In this document: one piece after another, positions 5,744 through 12,792 of the stretch
Numbering within the stretch: position 1 is the stretch's first letter
How the letters are laid out: each line of letters opens with the position of its first letter
Assembly: GCA_003162495.1 (NCBI GenBank)
Contig: PMOF01000133.1
Location: forward strand, 480 to 18,682
DNA from: Acidobacteriaceae bacterium
GTDB lineage: Bacteria > Acidobacteriota > Terriglobia > Terriglobales > Acidobacteriaceae
Reading direction: 5' to 3'
Length of the DNA: 18,203 bases
The notes under the pieces: generated by a model
The model's database searches: none
Told to the model about the DNA's origin: nothing
What the model saw: only the letters and a program-made list of their open reading frames with translations
Position numbers and translations under genes: made by a program

Positions 5744-7777
5744 TTGTTGCATGTTCGCGGACTGTTTTCCAGCATTCTGATCGCCGCTCTTTGCGTCCCC
5801 GTGGATTGCCAGGCCCAACGGGCGGCCGCCCCCGTGGAAAAACAGCAGGCGGAGATGCATACGCTGGTGCTGCCGATTGAGCCGGCGCAGTCGCAAGCCC
5901 AGGCCCCGCAGGCGCAGCAGAGCGGGATTGCCGGAGGCATGGGCGCTGCTCCTGTATATGATGCGCAGAAGCGGCCCATCACCGCGGGCGGCTTTGTGGA
6001 CAAAGGCCCGGTGGTTTTTGAGGACGTTACCAAGTCGGCGGGACTCTCGGGCTGGATACACAAGATGGGGGTTCCGGAAAAGAACTTCATCGTGGAGACC
6101 AATGGGTCGGGCGTGGGGCTGATCGACTACGACAATAGCGGCTGGCTATCGATTTACCTGGTCAACGGCTCGACGCTGGCCGCGCTGGACGGCAAGGAAG
6201 AGCCGCCTCATGCGGCGCTGTTCCGCAACAATCATGACGGAACGTTTACCGATGTGGCCGCCAAGGCCGGCGTGACCAACGACCGATGGGGCTATGGGGT
6301 GAGCGTTGCCGACTATGACAATGACGGCTGGCCCGATATCTACGTTGGCAACTACGGCGAGAACCGGCTCTACCACAACAATCACGACGGCACTTTTACC
6401 GATGTGGCCGAGCACGCCGGTGTGGCGTTGGGCAACTGGTCGCCGGGTTCGGCATGGGGCGACTACGACGGGGATGGACTGCTGGACCTGTATGTGACCG
6501 GTTATGTGCACTTCGACCGGGACAACCTGCCTATCGCCGGCACCAAGGCAGTGGGATATGCACAGTGCCTGTATCGCGGGGCGGCGGTCAACTGCGGGCC
6601 GAGGGGATTGAAGGGCGAACCAGATCATCTTTTTCATAACAATGGAGACGGCACGTTTACCGACGTGACGGTGAAGGCGGGCGTGGAGGACAAGGACCGC
6701 TATTTCGGGTTTACGGCGATCTTTGTGGACATGAACGGCAACGGCAAGCCGGACCTGGTGGTGGGCAACGACTCGGAGCCCAATTATCTTTATGTCAACA
6801 AGGGGAATGGAACCTTCGACGACCAGAGCTACGTCTCCGGATTTGCGCTGAACAAGGACGGGCGCGAAATCGCATCCATGGGCATTGCCGCGGGGGATTA
6901 CGAAAACAATGGGCTGGTGGATTTTTTTGTAACCGACTTCGGCGACGACTACAAAGTGCTCTACCACAACGATGGCGACACCAGCTTTAGCGACGTGAGC
7001 TACAAGGCCGGAATCGCGCAGACCACCATTCCCTTTGTGGGTTGGGGCGACGGCTTTATCGACTACGACAACGACGGTTGGCTTGACCTGTTCATAGTGA
7101 ATGGGCATGTATATCCCCAGGTGGACCATCACGAGTGGGGCACAACTTTTGCGGAACGGCCTTTGTTGTTTCATAACGTGCCAGACGTGAAGGGGCGCAA
7201 GTTTGAATATGTGCCGCCGGTGAAGGGCTCGGGGCTGGCGGTGGTGATTCCGGGGCGAGGAGCGGCTTTTGGCGACCTGTTCAACGACGGCAAAATCGAT
7301 GTGATCATTAATCCCATCGACGGGCCGCCCACGCTGCTGAGAAACGTGAACCCCGACCATCATCATTGGGTGGAGATGCAGTTGGTTGGAGGACCGAAGA
7401 GTCCGCGCGACGCCACCTGCGCCGTGGTTTATCTGAAGGCCAACGGGATGCGCATGCGCCAGGATGTGTTAGCCAGCGGCAGTTATATTTCGTCGAACGA
7501 TCGGCGCCTGCACTTCGGGCTTGGCGACGCAAAGGAAGCGGGAACCGCGGAGATTCACTGGCCTTCCGGCCTCAAGGAGATGGTGAAGCTGCCCGCGGAA
7601 GATCGCATTTACACCATCATCGAGGGCAAAGGAATTACCGGCGTGCTGTGCGGCGGCTCGCCGTGCGGAGCTACGGCGGCAAAAACCTCTGACGCCGCGC
7701 AGACCCTGCCGTCGTCCACGCCTTCACGCAAAGCTCCAGCCCAGCCCACAAGCACTGCTAAGAGCAGTTTGCAGTAA
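5744..7777 (+). CDS. Secreted CRTAC1 family protein: FG-GAP/VCBS repeats plus ASPIC/UnbV domain (copy A)
   Basis: A 677-aa protein from a proposed TTG start at 5744, giving MLHVRGLFSSILIAALCVPVDCQAQ as a Sec signal peptide. GGGGGA lies 6 bases upstream. The frame opens at 5663 with another TTG, but that adds an unlikely Arg-rich leader. About seven FG-GAP-type calcium-binding repeats follow. Examples are DYDNSGW (128-134), DYDNDGW (190-196), DYDGDGL (240-246), DMNGNGK (329-335), DYENNGL (385-391) and DYDNDGW (440-446). This predicts a beta-propeller. An ASPIC/UnbV domain lies at about 553-615 (YISSNDRRLHFGLGDA, AEIHWPSG). A Pro/Ser/Thr-rich tail follows. Exact function is unknown; extracellular binding or adhesion is typical of the family. 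The second repeat group carries C275 and C284. At 558-560 it reads TCA where copy B reads VGA. It is the first gene of a tandem pair. Confidence 0.88.
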   Translation: MLHVRGLFSSILIAALCVPVDCQAQRAAAPVEKQQAEMHTLVLPIEPAQSQAQAPQAQQSGIAGGMGAAPVYDAQKRPITAGGFVDKGPVVFEDVTKSAGLSGWIHKMGVPEKNFIVETNGSGVGLIDYDNSGWLSIYLVNGSTLAALDGKEEPPHAALFRNNHDGTFTDVAAKAGVTNDRWGYGVSVADYDNDGWPDIYVGNYGENRLYHNNHDGTFTDVAEHAGVALGNWSPGSAWGDYDGDGLLDLYVTGYVHFDRDNLPIAGTKAVGYAQCLYRGAAVNCGPRGLKGEPDHLFHNNGDGTFTDVTVKAGVEDKDRYFGFTAIFVDMNGNGKPDLVVGNDSEPNYLYVNKGNGTFDDQSYVSGFALNKDGREIASMGIAAGDYENNGLVDFFVTDFGDDYKVLYHNDGDTSFSDVSYKAGIAQTTIPFVGWGDGFIDYDNDGWLDLFIVNGHVYPQVDHHEWGTTFAERPLLFHNVPDVKGRKFEYVPPVKGSGLAVVIPGRGAAFGDLFNDGKIDVIINPIDGPPTLLRNVNPDHHHWVEMQLVGGPKSPRDATCAVVYLKANGMRMRQDVLASGSYISSNDRRLHFGLGDAKEAGTAEIHWPSGLKEMVKLPAEDRIYTIIEGKGITGVLCGGSPCGATAAKTSDAAQTLPSSTPSRKAPAQPTSTAKSSLQ

Positions 7778-7801
7778 ACTCAACGCCTTTGAGGAATTCT
7801 G

Positions 7802-9757
7802 TTGCCGCCGGCTTTTCATTCTGCGTTCCGTTCGCGCCGTAGACGCCTGTTCGGCGAGGCCGCGCCATTGCTTGTGCTGGTTCTTGCGGCCTGCTTGCTG
7901 TTGCGGGATTCCGAAGCACAAACGCCCACAACTCCCCAGCCGCAGAGCCCTATGGGAGGCATCTCCTCGGCAGGGACCTTTGCCCCGGTGTATGACTCCG
8001 AGAAGCGGCCCATCACGGCGGGCGGAACGGTGGACAAAGACCAGGGGACGGTGGTGTTTGAGGACGCGACCCGGGAGGCAGGCCTCTCCCACTGGCGTCA
8101 TGTGATGGGGACGCCGGACAAAAAGTACATTCTTGAGACAGACGGCTCCGGGGTGGGGCTGATCGACTATGACAACGACGGCTGGCTCGATATTTATTTT
8201 GTCAACGGCTCGACCTACGATGCGCTGAGCGGCAAGAAAACGCCGCCCCACGCCGCGCTGTTCCACAATAATCACGACGGCACGTTTACCGATGTGGCTG
8301 CCAAGGCAGGCGTCACCAACGACCGCTGGGGCTTTGGCGTAGCCATCGCCGACTTTGACAACGACGGCTGGCCGGATATTTTTGTGGCTAACTTCGGCAA
8401 GAACAGGCTGTACCACAACAACCACAACGGCACGTTTACCGATGTCGGAGAGAAAGCCGGCGTGACCCTGGGCAATTGGTCAGACGGCGCCACGTGGGGC
8501 GACTACGACGGGGACGGGCGGCTCGATCTATTCGTCTCAGGCTATGTGCACTATGACCTGAAGCACCAGGCCACGGCGACCAGCGGCACGGTACCGTTCG
8601 CTTTCTGTCAGTTGCACGGGGTTCCTGTGATGTGCGGCCCGCATGGCTTGCAGGGGGAGCCCGATCACCTGTTCCACAACAACGGCGATGGGACGTTTAC
8701 CGACGTGAGCGTGAAGGCGGGCGTATCCGACCCCGGCGCCTACTACGGATTCACGGCAATCTTTGTGGACGTGAACAACGACGGCAAGGTGGACCTGCTG
8801 GTGGCCAACGATTCAGAGCCCAACTATCTTTACATCAACAAGGGCGACGGCACATTCGACAATCAGAGCTACATCTCAGGCTTTGCGCTCAACCAGGAAG
8901 GCCGCGAGATCGCGTCGATGGGCCTGGCTGTGGGCGACTACATGAACAACGGTTTGGTTGACCTGCTGGTCACGGATTTCGCCGACGACTACAAGGCGCT
9001 TTATCGCAATGACGGAGACGCCAGCTTTACCGATGTTGCCGACGAGGCAGGGATCGTGCAGATGGCGGTTCCTTTCGTGGGCTGGGGCGCCGGATTCCCG
9101 GATTACGACAACGACGGCTGGAAAGATGTGATGATGATCAACGGGCATGTGTATCCGCAGGTGGACCAGCACGACTGGGGCACCACCTTTGCCGAGCGGC
9201 CGCTTCTGTTTCGCAATTTGCGCAACGGGAAATTTGAATATGTGCCTCCGGTCAAAGGCTCGGGGCTCGCGGTGTTGACATCGGGACGCGGAGCGGCCTT
9301 TGGCGACCTGTTCAACAACGGCAAGATCGACGTGGTAATTAATCCGATCGACGGGCCTCCGGTGCTGCTGAAGAACGTAAATCCGGATCATCACCATTGG
9401 GTGGGGTTGAAGCTGGTGGGCGGAGAGAAGAGTCCTCGCGATGCGGTGGGAGCGACGGTTTACCTGACTGCCAACGGCATGCGCCAGCGCGAGGATGTGA
9501 TGAGCGGCGGAAGCTATATCTCGTCGAACGATCAGCGCCCGCACTTCGGGCTTGGCGACGCCACCGATGCCGGAACAGCGGAGATTCACTGGCCCTCCGG
9601 TGCCACGGAGATGGTGAAACTGCCCGCCGAGGATCGTATTTTCACCATCACCGAGGGCAAGGGGATTACGGGCGTGCTGTGCGCGAAACAGCCGTGCCTC
9701 GCGAGGCGCGTCCCCAAGGCAACGGCGACGCGCCCGGCGAAGTTAGGCAAGCCATGA
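7802..9757 (+). CDS. Secreted CRTAC1 family protein: FG-GAP/VCBS repeats plus ASPIC/UnbV domain (copy B)
   Basis: A 651-aa paralogue of the preceding gene, 24 bases downstream. The start is a TTG at 7802 with GAGG 7 bases upstream. An Arg-rich n-region and a hydrophobic core (LLVLVLAACLLL) form the signal. LAAC ending at C31 resembles a lipobox, so either a lipoprotein or Sec cleavage after SEAQ (residue 40) is possible. FG-GAP motifs recur: DYDNDGW (122-128), DFDNDGW (184-190), DYDGDGR (234-240), DVNNDGK (323-329), DYMNNGL (379-385) and DYDNDGW (434-440). An ASPIC/UnbV domain lies at about 543-605 (GATVYLTANG, SYISSNDQRPHFGLGDA). C269 and C278 in a CQxxGVPVMCGP segment, and C627/C632 near the end, match copy A. 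It is collinear with copy A over nearly its whole length, so it arose by tandem duplication. The partner or ligand is unknown. Both are probably periplasmic or surface proteins. Confidence 0.9.
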   Translation: MPPAFHSAFRSRRRRLFGEAAPLLVLVLAACLLLRDSEAQTPTTPQPQSPMGGISSAGTFAPVYDSEKRPITAGGTVDKDQGTVVFEDATREAGLSHWRHVMGTPDKKYILETDGSGVGLIDYDNDGWLDIYFVNGSTYDALSGKKTPPHAALFHNNHDGTFTDVAAKAGVTNDRWGFGVAIADFDNDGWPDIFVANFGKNRLYHNNHNGTFTDVGEKAGVTLGNWSDGATWGDYDGDGRLDLFVSGYVHYDLKHQATATSGTVPFAFCQLHGVPVMCGPHGLQGEPDHLFHNNGDGTFTDVSVKAGVSDPGAYYGFTAIFVDVNNDGKVDLLVANDSEPNYLYINKGDGTFDNQSYISGFALNQEGREIASMGLAVGDYMNNGLVDLLVTDFADDYKALYRNDGDASFTDVADEAGIVQMAVPFVGWGAGFPDYDNDGWKDVMMINGHVYPQVDQHDWGTTFAERPLLFRNLRNGKFEYVPPVKGSGLAVLTSGRGAAFGDLFNNGKIDVVINPIDGPPVLLKNVNPDHHHWVGLKLVGGEKSPRDAVGATVYLTANGMRQREDVMSGGSYISSNDQRPHFGLGDATDAGTAEIHWPSGATEMVKLPAEDRIFTITEGKGITGVLCAKQPCLARRVPKATATRPAKLGKP

Positions 9758-9820
9758 GGCTGGCTGTAACCAGAGCAACCGCGGCTGCGGATGAAGCCGG
9801 CAGCAACGGAGGTGGCGGCT

Positions 9821-10780
9821 CTAAAACACGCCGGCCATAAAGGCCTCGGCCGGATGGCTCTTTCCAGCGCGCACCCCGCAGGCCGAGAACACAGCCGGCG
9901 ACAGCGTGATCACCGGGCAGTGGGAATGAGCCAGCACCTTATAGACCACACCGTTGCGGGTCATGGCGGCAAATGCGGACGCACCCCGCGCGCTGAGAAC
10001 GATCAGATCAGCTTGCTGGGCCGCGCTCTGATAGAGCAGCTCCTCGGTTGGGTCGCCGGACACGACAACGGCCTCCACGGGGAGCTTGCCTTGAAATTCG
10101 CGTGGAACCAGCGAGAACAGGTCGGCTTCGACCTGATCGACCGATCGGCCGGCGAGAACTTCATCGCGTTCCTGGGGCCGAGTGACATGCTCCAGGATCA
10201 GGCGGGCATTGTGCTGAGCAGCCAATTCTGCGGCAAAGCCTGCCACCACGGAGCTGGCCTCCTGTCCGCTGACTGCGCACAGGATGGTCCGAGTTGCAAA
10301 ATTGCGGTAGTTGCCATCGACCACATCCGGACCGACGATGCAGACCGGCACGGTTGCGGTGCGCAGCACGGCCTCAGCCACTGATCCCACCAGGAGCTTG
10401 CCGACGGGGCCGGGTGAGCGTGTGCCCATCACGATCCGGTCGATCTCCCGCTCATTGAGGAAGTTGAGGATCTGGTCGGCGGGCAATCCGGGGCGGACGA
10501 CAATCTCGCAGCGCAGGCCCGCTTTTCTGACGCGTCGAGCGAGAGGTTCAAGATGCTCCTTTTCGATGTGAGCGGAAGCTGAGTAATCGTAGTGACCCAT
10601 TGCCGAGATCTCGGATGTGGCTACGACCAGCGTGTCATAGGCGTGAAAGAGGATAAGATCGGCGCCAAATTCGGCGGCCTGCGCAAGAGCAAAGGCGAAG
10701 GCCTTTTCATTGGCGGGAATCTCGGAGGCGAAGAGGATGGTGGAGGGTTTGCTCCAACCTGGCTTGATAACGGCTGCCAT
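9821..10780 (-). CDS. Universal stress protein with two UspA domains
   Basis: A 319-aa protein with tandem UspA folds. Domain 1 (about residues 12-150) starts STILFASEIPANEKAF and ends with GTRSPGPVGKLLVGSVAEAVLR...VPVCIVGP. That matches the ATP-binding motif G-x2-G-x9-G-S except for Ser at the second Gly. Domain 2 (about 160-295) starts RTILCAVSG and ends LSARGASAFAAMTRNGVVYKVL...CPVITLSP, where the nucleotide motif is degenerate. A division into one binding domain and one regulatory domain is therefore inferred. The family accumulates under starvation, oxygen limitation or other stress in the cytoplasm. The ATG at 10780 has a near-perfect GGAGG ribosome site. The in-frame extension to 10894 is not UspA-like. 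A CRP/FNR-type dyad lies 76-89 bases upstream. The gene is convergent with copy B and divergent from the radical SAM gene. Confidence 0.92.
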   Translation of the reverse strand: MAAVIKPGWSKPSTILFASEIPANEKAFAFALAQAAEFGADLILFHAYDTLVVATSEISAMGHYDYSASAHIEKEHLEPLARRVRKAGLRCEIVVRPGLPADQILNFLNEREIDRIVMGTRSPGPVGKLLVGSVAEAVLRTATVPVCIVGPDVVDGNYRNFATRTILCAVSGQEASSVVAGFAAELAAQHNARLILEHVTRPQERDEVLAGRSVDQVEADLFSLVPREFQGKLPVEAVVVSGDPTEELLYQSAAQQADLIVLSARGASAFAAMTRNGVVYKVLAHSHCPVITLSPAVFSACGVRAGKSHPAEAFMAGVF

Positions 10781-11159
10781 GGGAACCTCCTTGAGGTGCC
10801 AGATGATTATGGTGGACTTGCCAAGGGTTTGCGGTGCCGGGCAGCACAGGAGAAGGTGATTTGGATCACTTCTGGAGCTCTGCTTCCCTGACATTCAATG
10901 CGCCGTCGATGATCGTTCCTTCGACAAGGACGCAGGTGCGGGGACGAGCGTTCAGTTGACTGGATTGTGCGCTCTTTGCTCTGTTTTGTCCATAGGGAGT
11001 GTGGAGAACCCAGGAATTGGCGACCTAAGAGCCGTAGATTCGCTGGATAGCGTGATCCCGGTCACAGCAGGGTGAGGATGGGAGTGGTCTTCTGGAGAGG
11101 AACCGCGGCGGATCCCCAGCGCGCCGCGCTGTTCCGGCGCAATTGTTGTGGAGGTTGAT
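10781..11159. other. Divergent intergenic region between uspA-like and radical SAM genes
   Basis: 379 bases. It should contain both promoters, and it holds the CRP/FNR-like dyad at 10856-10869. An open minus-strand stretch around 10880-11030 reads like protein in places but has no usable start codon, so I do not call a gene. I see no riboswitch or repeat. Confidence 0.6.
10856..10869. promoter_or_regulatory. CRP/FNR-type binding site candidate upstream of the universal stress protein gene
   Basis: GTGATTTGGATCAC is a perfect inverted repeat of GTGAT/ATCAC with a 4-base centre. It fits the core of the CRP/FNR family pattern (TGAT-N4-ATCA, or GTGA-N6-TCAC). It lies 76-89 bases upstream of the UspA start, a plausible activator position. 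Universal stress genes are known FNR/Anr-type targets in other bacteria. No regulator gene is in the window. Confidence 0.45.
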
Positions 11160-12374
11160 ATGGAAGCGATGCATACGATCCCGGCTCGTGGAGGATTGAA
11201 CTTTGACGAGACGCCGTTTCTGGCCATCTGGGAAGTGACTCAATCCTGCGACTTAGCGTGCAAGCATTGCCGCGCGGCAGCTCAGCCCATTCCCAGCCCA
11301 GATGAATTGACGAGCGCTGAAGGGAAAGCATTGATCGACCAGATCGCTGAGATGCACATCCCTATTTTTGTAATGACTGGCGGCGATCCGCTGAAACGAA
11401 AGGATGTATTCGAGCTGATCCGTTACGCGGCGGGAAAAGGCGTGAAGGTGGCGTTGACACCGAGCGCCACGCCGCTGCTGACACGGGAGGCGATTTTCAA
11501 GTTGAAAGAAGCGGGGCTGGTGCGGCTGGGGATTTCACTGGATGGGTCGACGCCGAAAATTCACGATGAGTTCCGGGGCCTTCCGGGGGCGTGGGCGCGG
11601 ACCATCCAGGCGATCGAATGGGCCAACGAAGCGGGACTGCCGATCCAGGTGCATACCACCATCAGCCGCCATAACGCGCACGAGTTGGATGAGTTATGCG
11701 CTCTGTTTGAGAAGCTGGCGATCGTGATGTGGAACGTATTTTTTCTTGTCCCTGTGGGACGGGGGCAGTTGGGGGACATGCTCTCCGGCGAAGAGTTTGA
11801 GCAGGTTTTCGGGAAGATTTACGAACTGTCGCATCGTGTGAACTTCCAGATCAAGACGACGGAGGCAATGCACTACCGGCGCTATCTTTTGCAACACAAC
11901 CTGGAGGAGCGGCGGCTGGGACATGTGCACAGCACAAGCGCCGGCCGGGCAACGGATTACGAAGCGGGCGCGCCCACCAGCAATGCACAGACACGGACAG
12001 CGACATGGGCTACGCGGCGGGTGAACGACGGCAAGGGGTTCTTGTTTGTGTCGCATTTGGGCGATGTGTATCCCAGCGGGTTTCTGCCCATTCATGCCGG
12101 GAACGTGAAGCAGACGCCGCTGAAGGACATTTATAGATATGCGCCCATTTTTAAATCGCTGCGAGATACGAGCCAGTTGAAGGGCAAGTGCGGGGCCTGC
12201 GAATACAAAGAGATCTGCGGCGGCTCGCGAGCACGAGCCTATGCGGTGACCGGCGATCCGTTGGCGCAGGAGCCATGCTGCAACTATCAGCCGGGGAACT
12301 GGGATCCTGCGCTCGCGGGCAAGGCGGCTGGTTTCGTTTCGTCTCCGGATGGACTACTTCAAATCGTGAGTTGA
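11160..12374 (+). CDS. Radical SAM/SPASM domain protein, AhbD/NirJ-like (possibly haem-related)
   Basis: A 404-aa iron-sulphur enzyme. C30, C34 and C37 (CDLACKHC) form the CxxxCxxC site that binds the SAM-cleaving 4Fe-4S cluster. TGGDPL (73-78) is the GGE-like SAM-binding motif, and LGISLDG (123-129) is a typical barrel strand. A C-terminal SPASM region has C344, C347, C353 and C373/C374 (CGACEYKEICGGSRARAYAVTGDP) for auxiliary clusters. Overall it resembles the radical SAM group that includes the alternative-haem enzymes AhbC, AhbD and NirJ (TIGR04053-like, from memory). Adjacency to hemG supports a haem role but does not prove one. A peptide-maturing role is the main alternative, and no convincing precursor gene is next to it. 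The ATG at 11160 is chosen for the TGGAGG site 5 bases upstream. A GTG at 11148 is an alternative. A loop at about 254-288 is Thr/Ala-rich and less conserved. Confidence 0.88.
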   Translation: MEAMHTIPARGGLNFDETPFLAIWEVTQSCDLACKHCRAAAQPIPSPDELTSAEGKALIDQIAEMHIPIFVMTGGDPLKRKDVFELIRYAAGKGVKVALTPSATPLLTREAIFKLKEAGLVRLGISLDGSTPKIHDEFRGLPGAWARTIQAIEWANEAGLPIQVHTTISRHNAHELDELCALFEKLAIVMWNVFFLVPVGRGQLGDMLSGEEFEQVFGKIYELSHRVNFQIKTTEAMHYRRYLLQHNLEERRLGHVHSTSAGRATDYEAGAPTSNAQTRTATWATRRVNDGKGFLFVSHLGDVYPSGFLPIHAGNVKQTPLKDIYRYAPIFKSLRDTSQLKGKCGACEYKEICGGSRARAYAVTGDPLAQEPCCNYQPGNWDPALAGKAAGFVSSPDGLLQIVS

Positions 12375-12407
12375 CCTTCTCAATCTAAAATCGTGGATTG
12401 CCTTCTC
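12361..12407. repeat. Imperfect tandem repeat at the 3' end of the radical SAM gene
   Basis: AAATCGTGAGTTGACCTTCTC (12361-12381) recurs as AAATCGTGGATTGCCTTCTC (12388-12407), with a period of about 27 bases. The first copy contains the stop codon, so the second looks like a short slippage duplication just past the gene end. Confidence 0.5.
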
Positions 12408-12792
12408 TGAGCTGACGCTCAACGAACCCTGCGCTGCATTTGTGTCCCCCAATTTGATCCGCCAATTCGCAATCCGATGAGCGAAGTGTATTTCTGACCT
12501 TCGGATTAAGGCTAGCCAGGACTGTCAATCTTGATTTGTTAACGCGCGGTGGATGCGAGATCGACTTTGCCGCGGAAGCGGGTGTAGACCCGCGGAATCG
12601 AGAAGTGCGCTTGATGCGAAACTATCGGTTGCATTCGATGCCTATCACTTGCCGCGCAGAGGACGGCGATGATGCTTGTTTCGTAAAGCAAAGTTTCGGT
12701 AGGATATGTGCTCGCGGTGAGACTGGAAATTTCCGCAAAGGGGGTACGGCCGATCGCGAGAACTGGTTTAATGGTGACACGAGGCGAGAGGG
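12375..12792 (+). other. Long leader/intergenic region before hemG
   Basis: 418 bases with no well-supported gene. It holds the second half of the short tandem repeat, a hairpin GCGGGT-GTAG-ACCCGC (12578-12593), and a possible promoter at 12676-12705. A TTG-started frame at 12536-12802 (88 aa, five Cys) lacks a ribosome site and runs into hemG in another frame, so I do not call it. Confidence 0.6.
12676..12705 (+). promoter_or_regulatory. Possible sigma-70-type promoter for hemG
   Basis: TTGTTT (12676-12681) and TAGGAT (12700-12705) are separated by 18 bases and lie about 90 bases before the hemG ATG. The match to the consensus is moderate and found by eye. Confidence 0.3.

Noticed and set aside
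6146..7366. 406-residue minus-strand frame opposite CRTAC1 copy A, and a similar frame opposite copy B (8876-9589)
   Set aside because: Repeated Val/His-rich segments mirror the FG-GAP repeats of the plus strand. There is no ribosome site and no family.
10880..11030. Minus-strand stretch reading RTCVLVEGTIIDGALNVRE before a stop
   Set aside because: It looks protein-like but has no in-frame start codon after the preceding stop, so it is at most a remnant. I cannot assign it.
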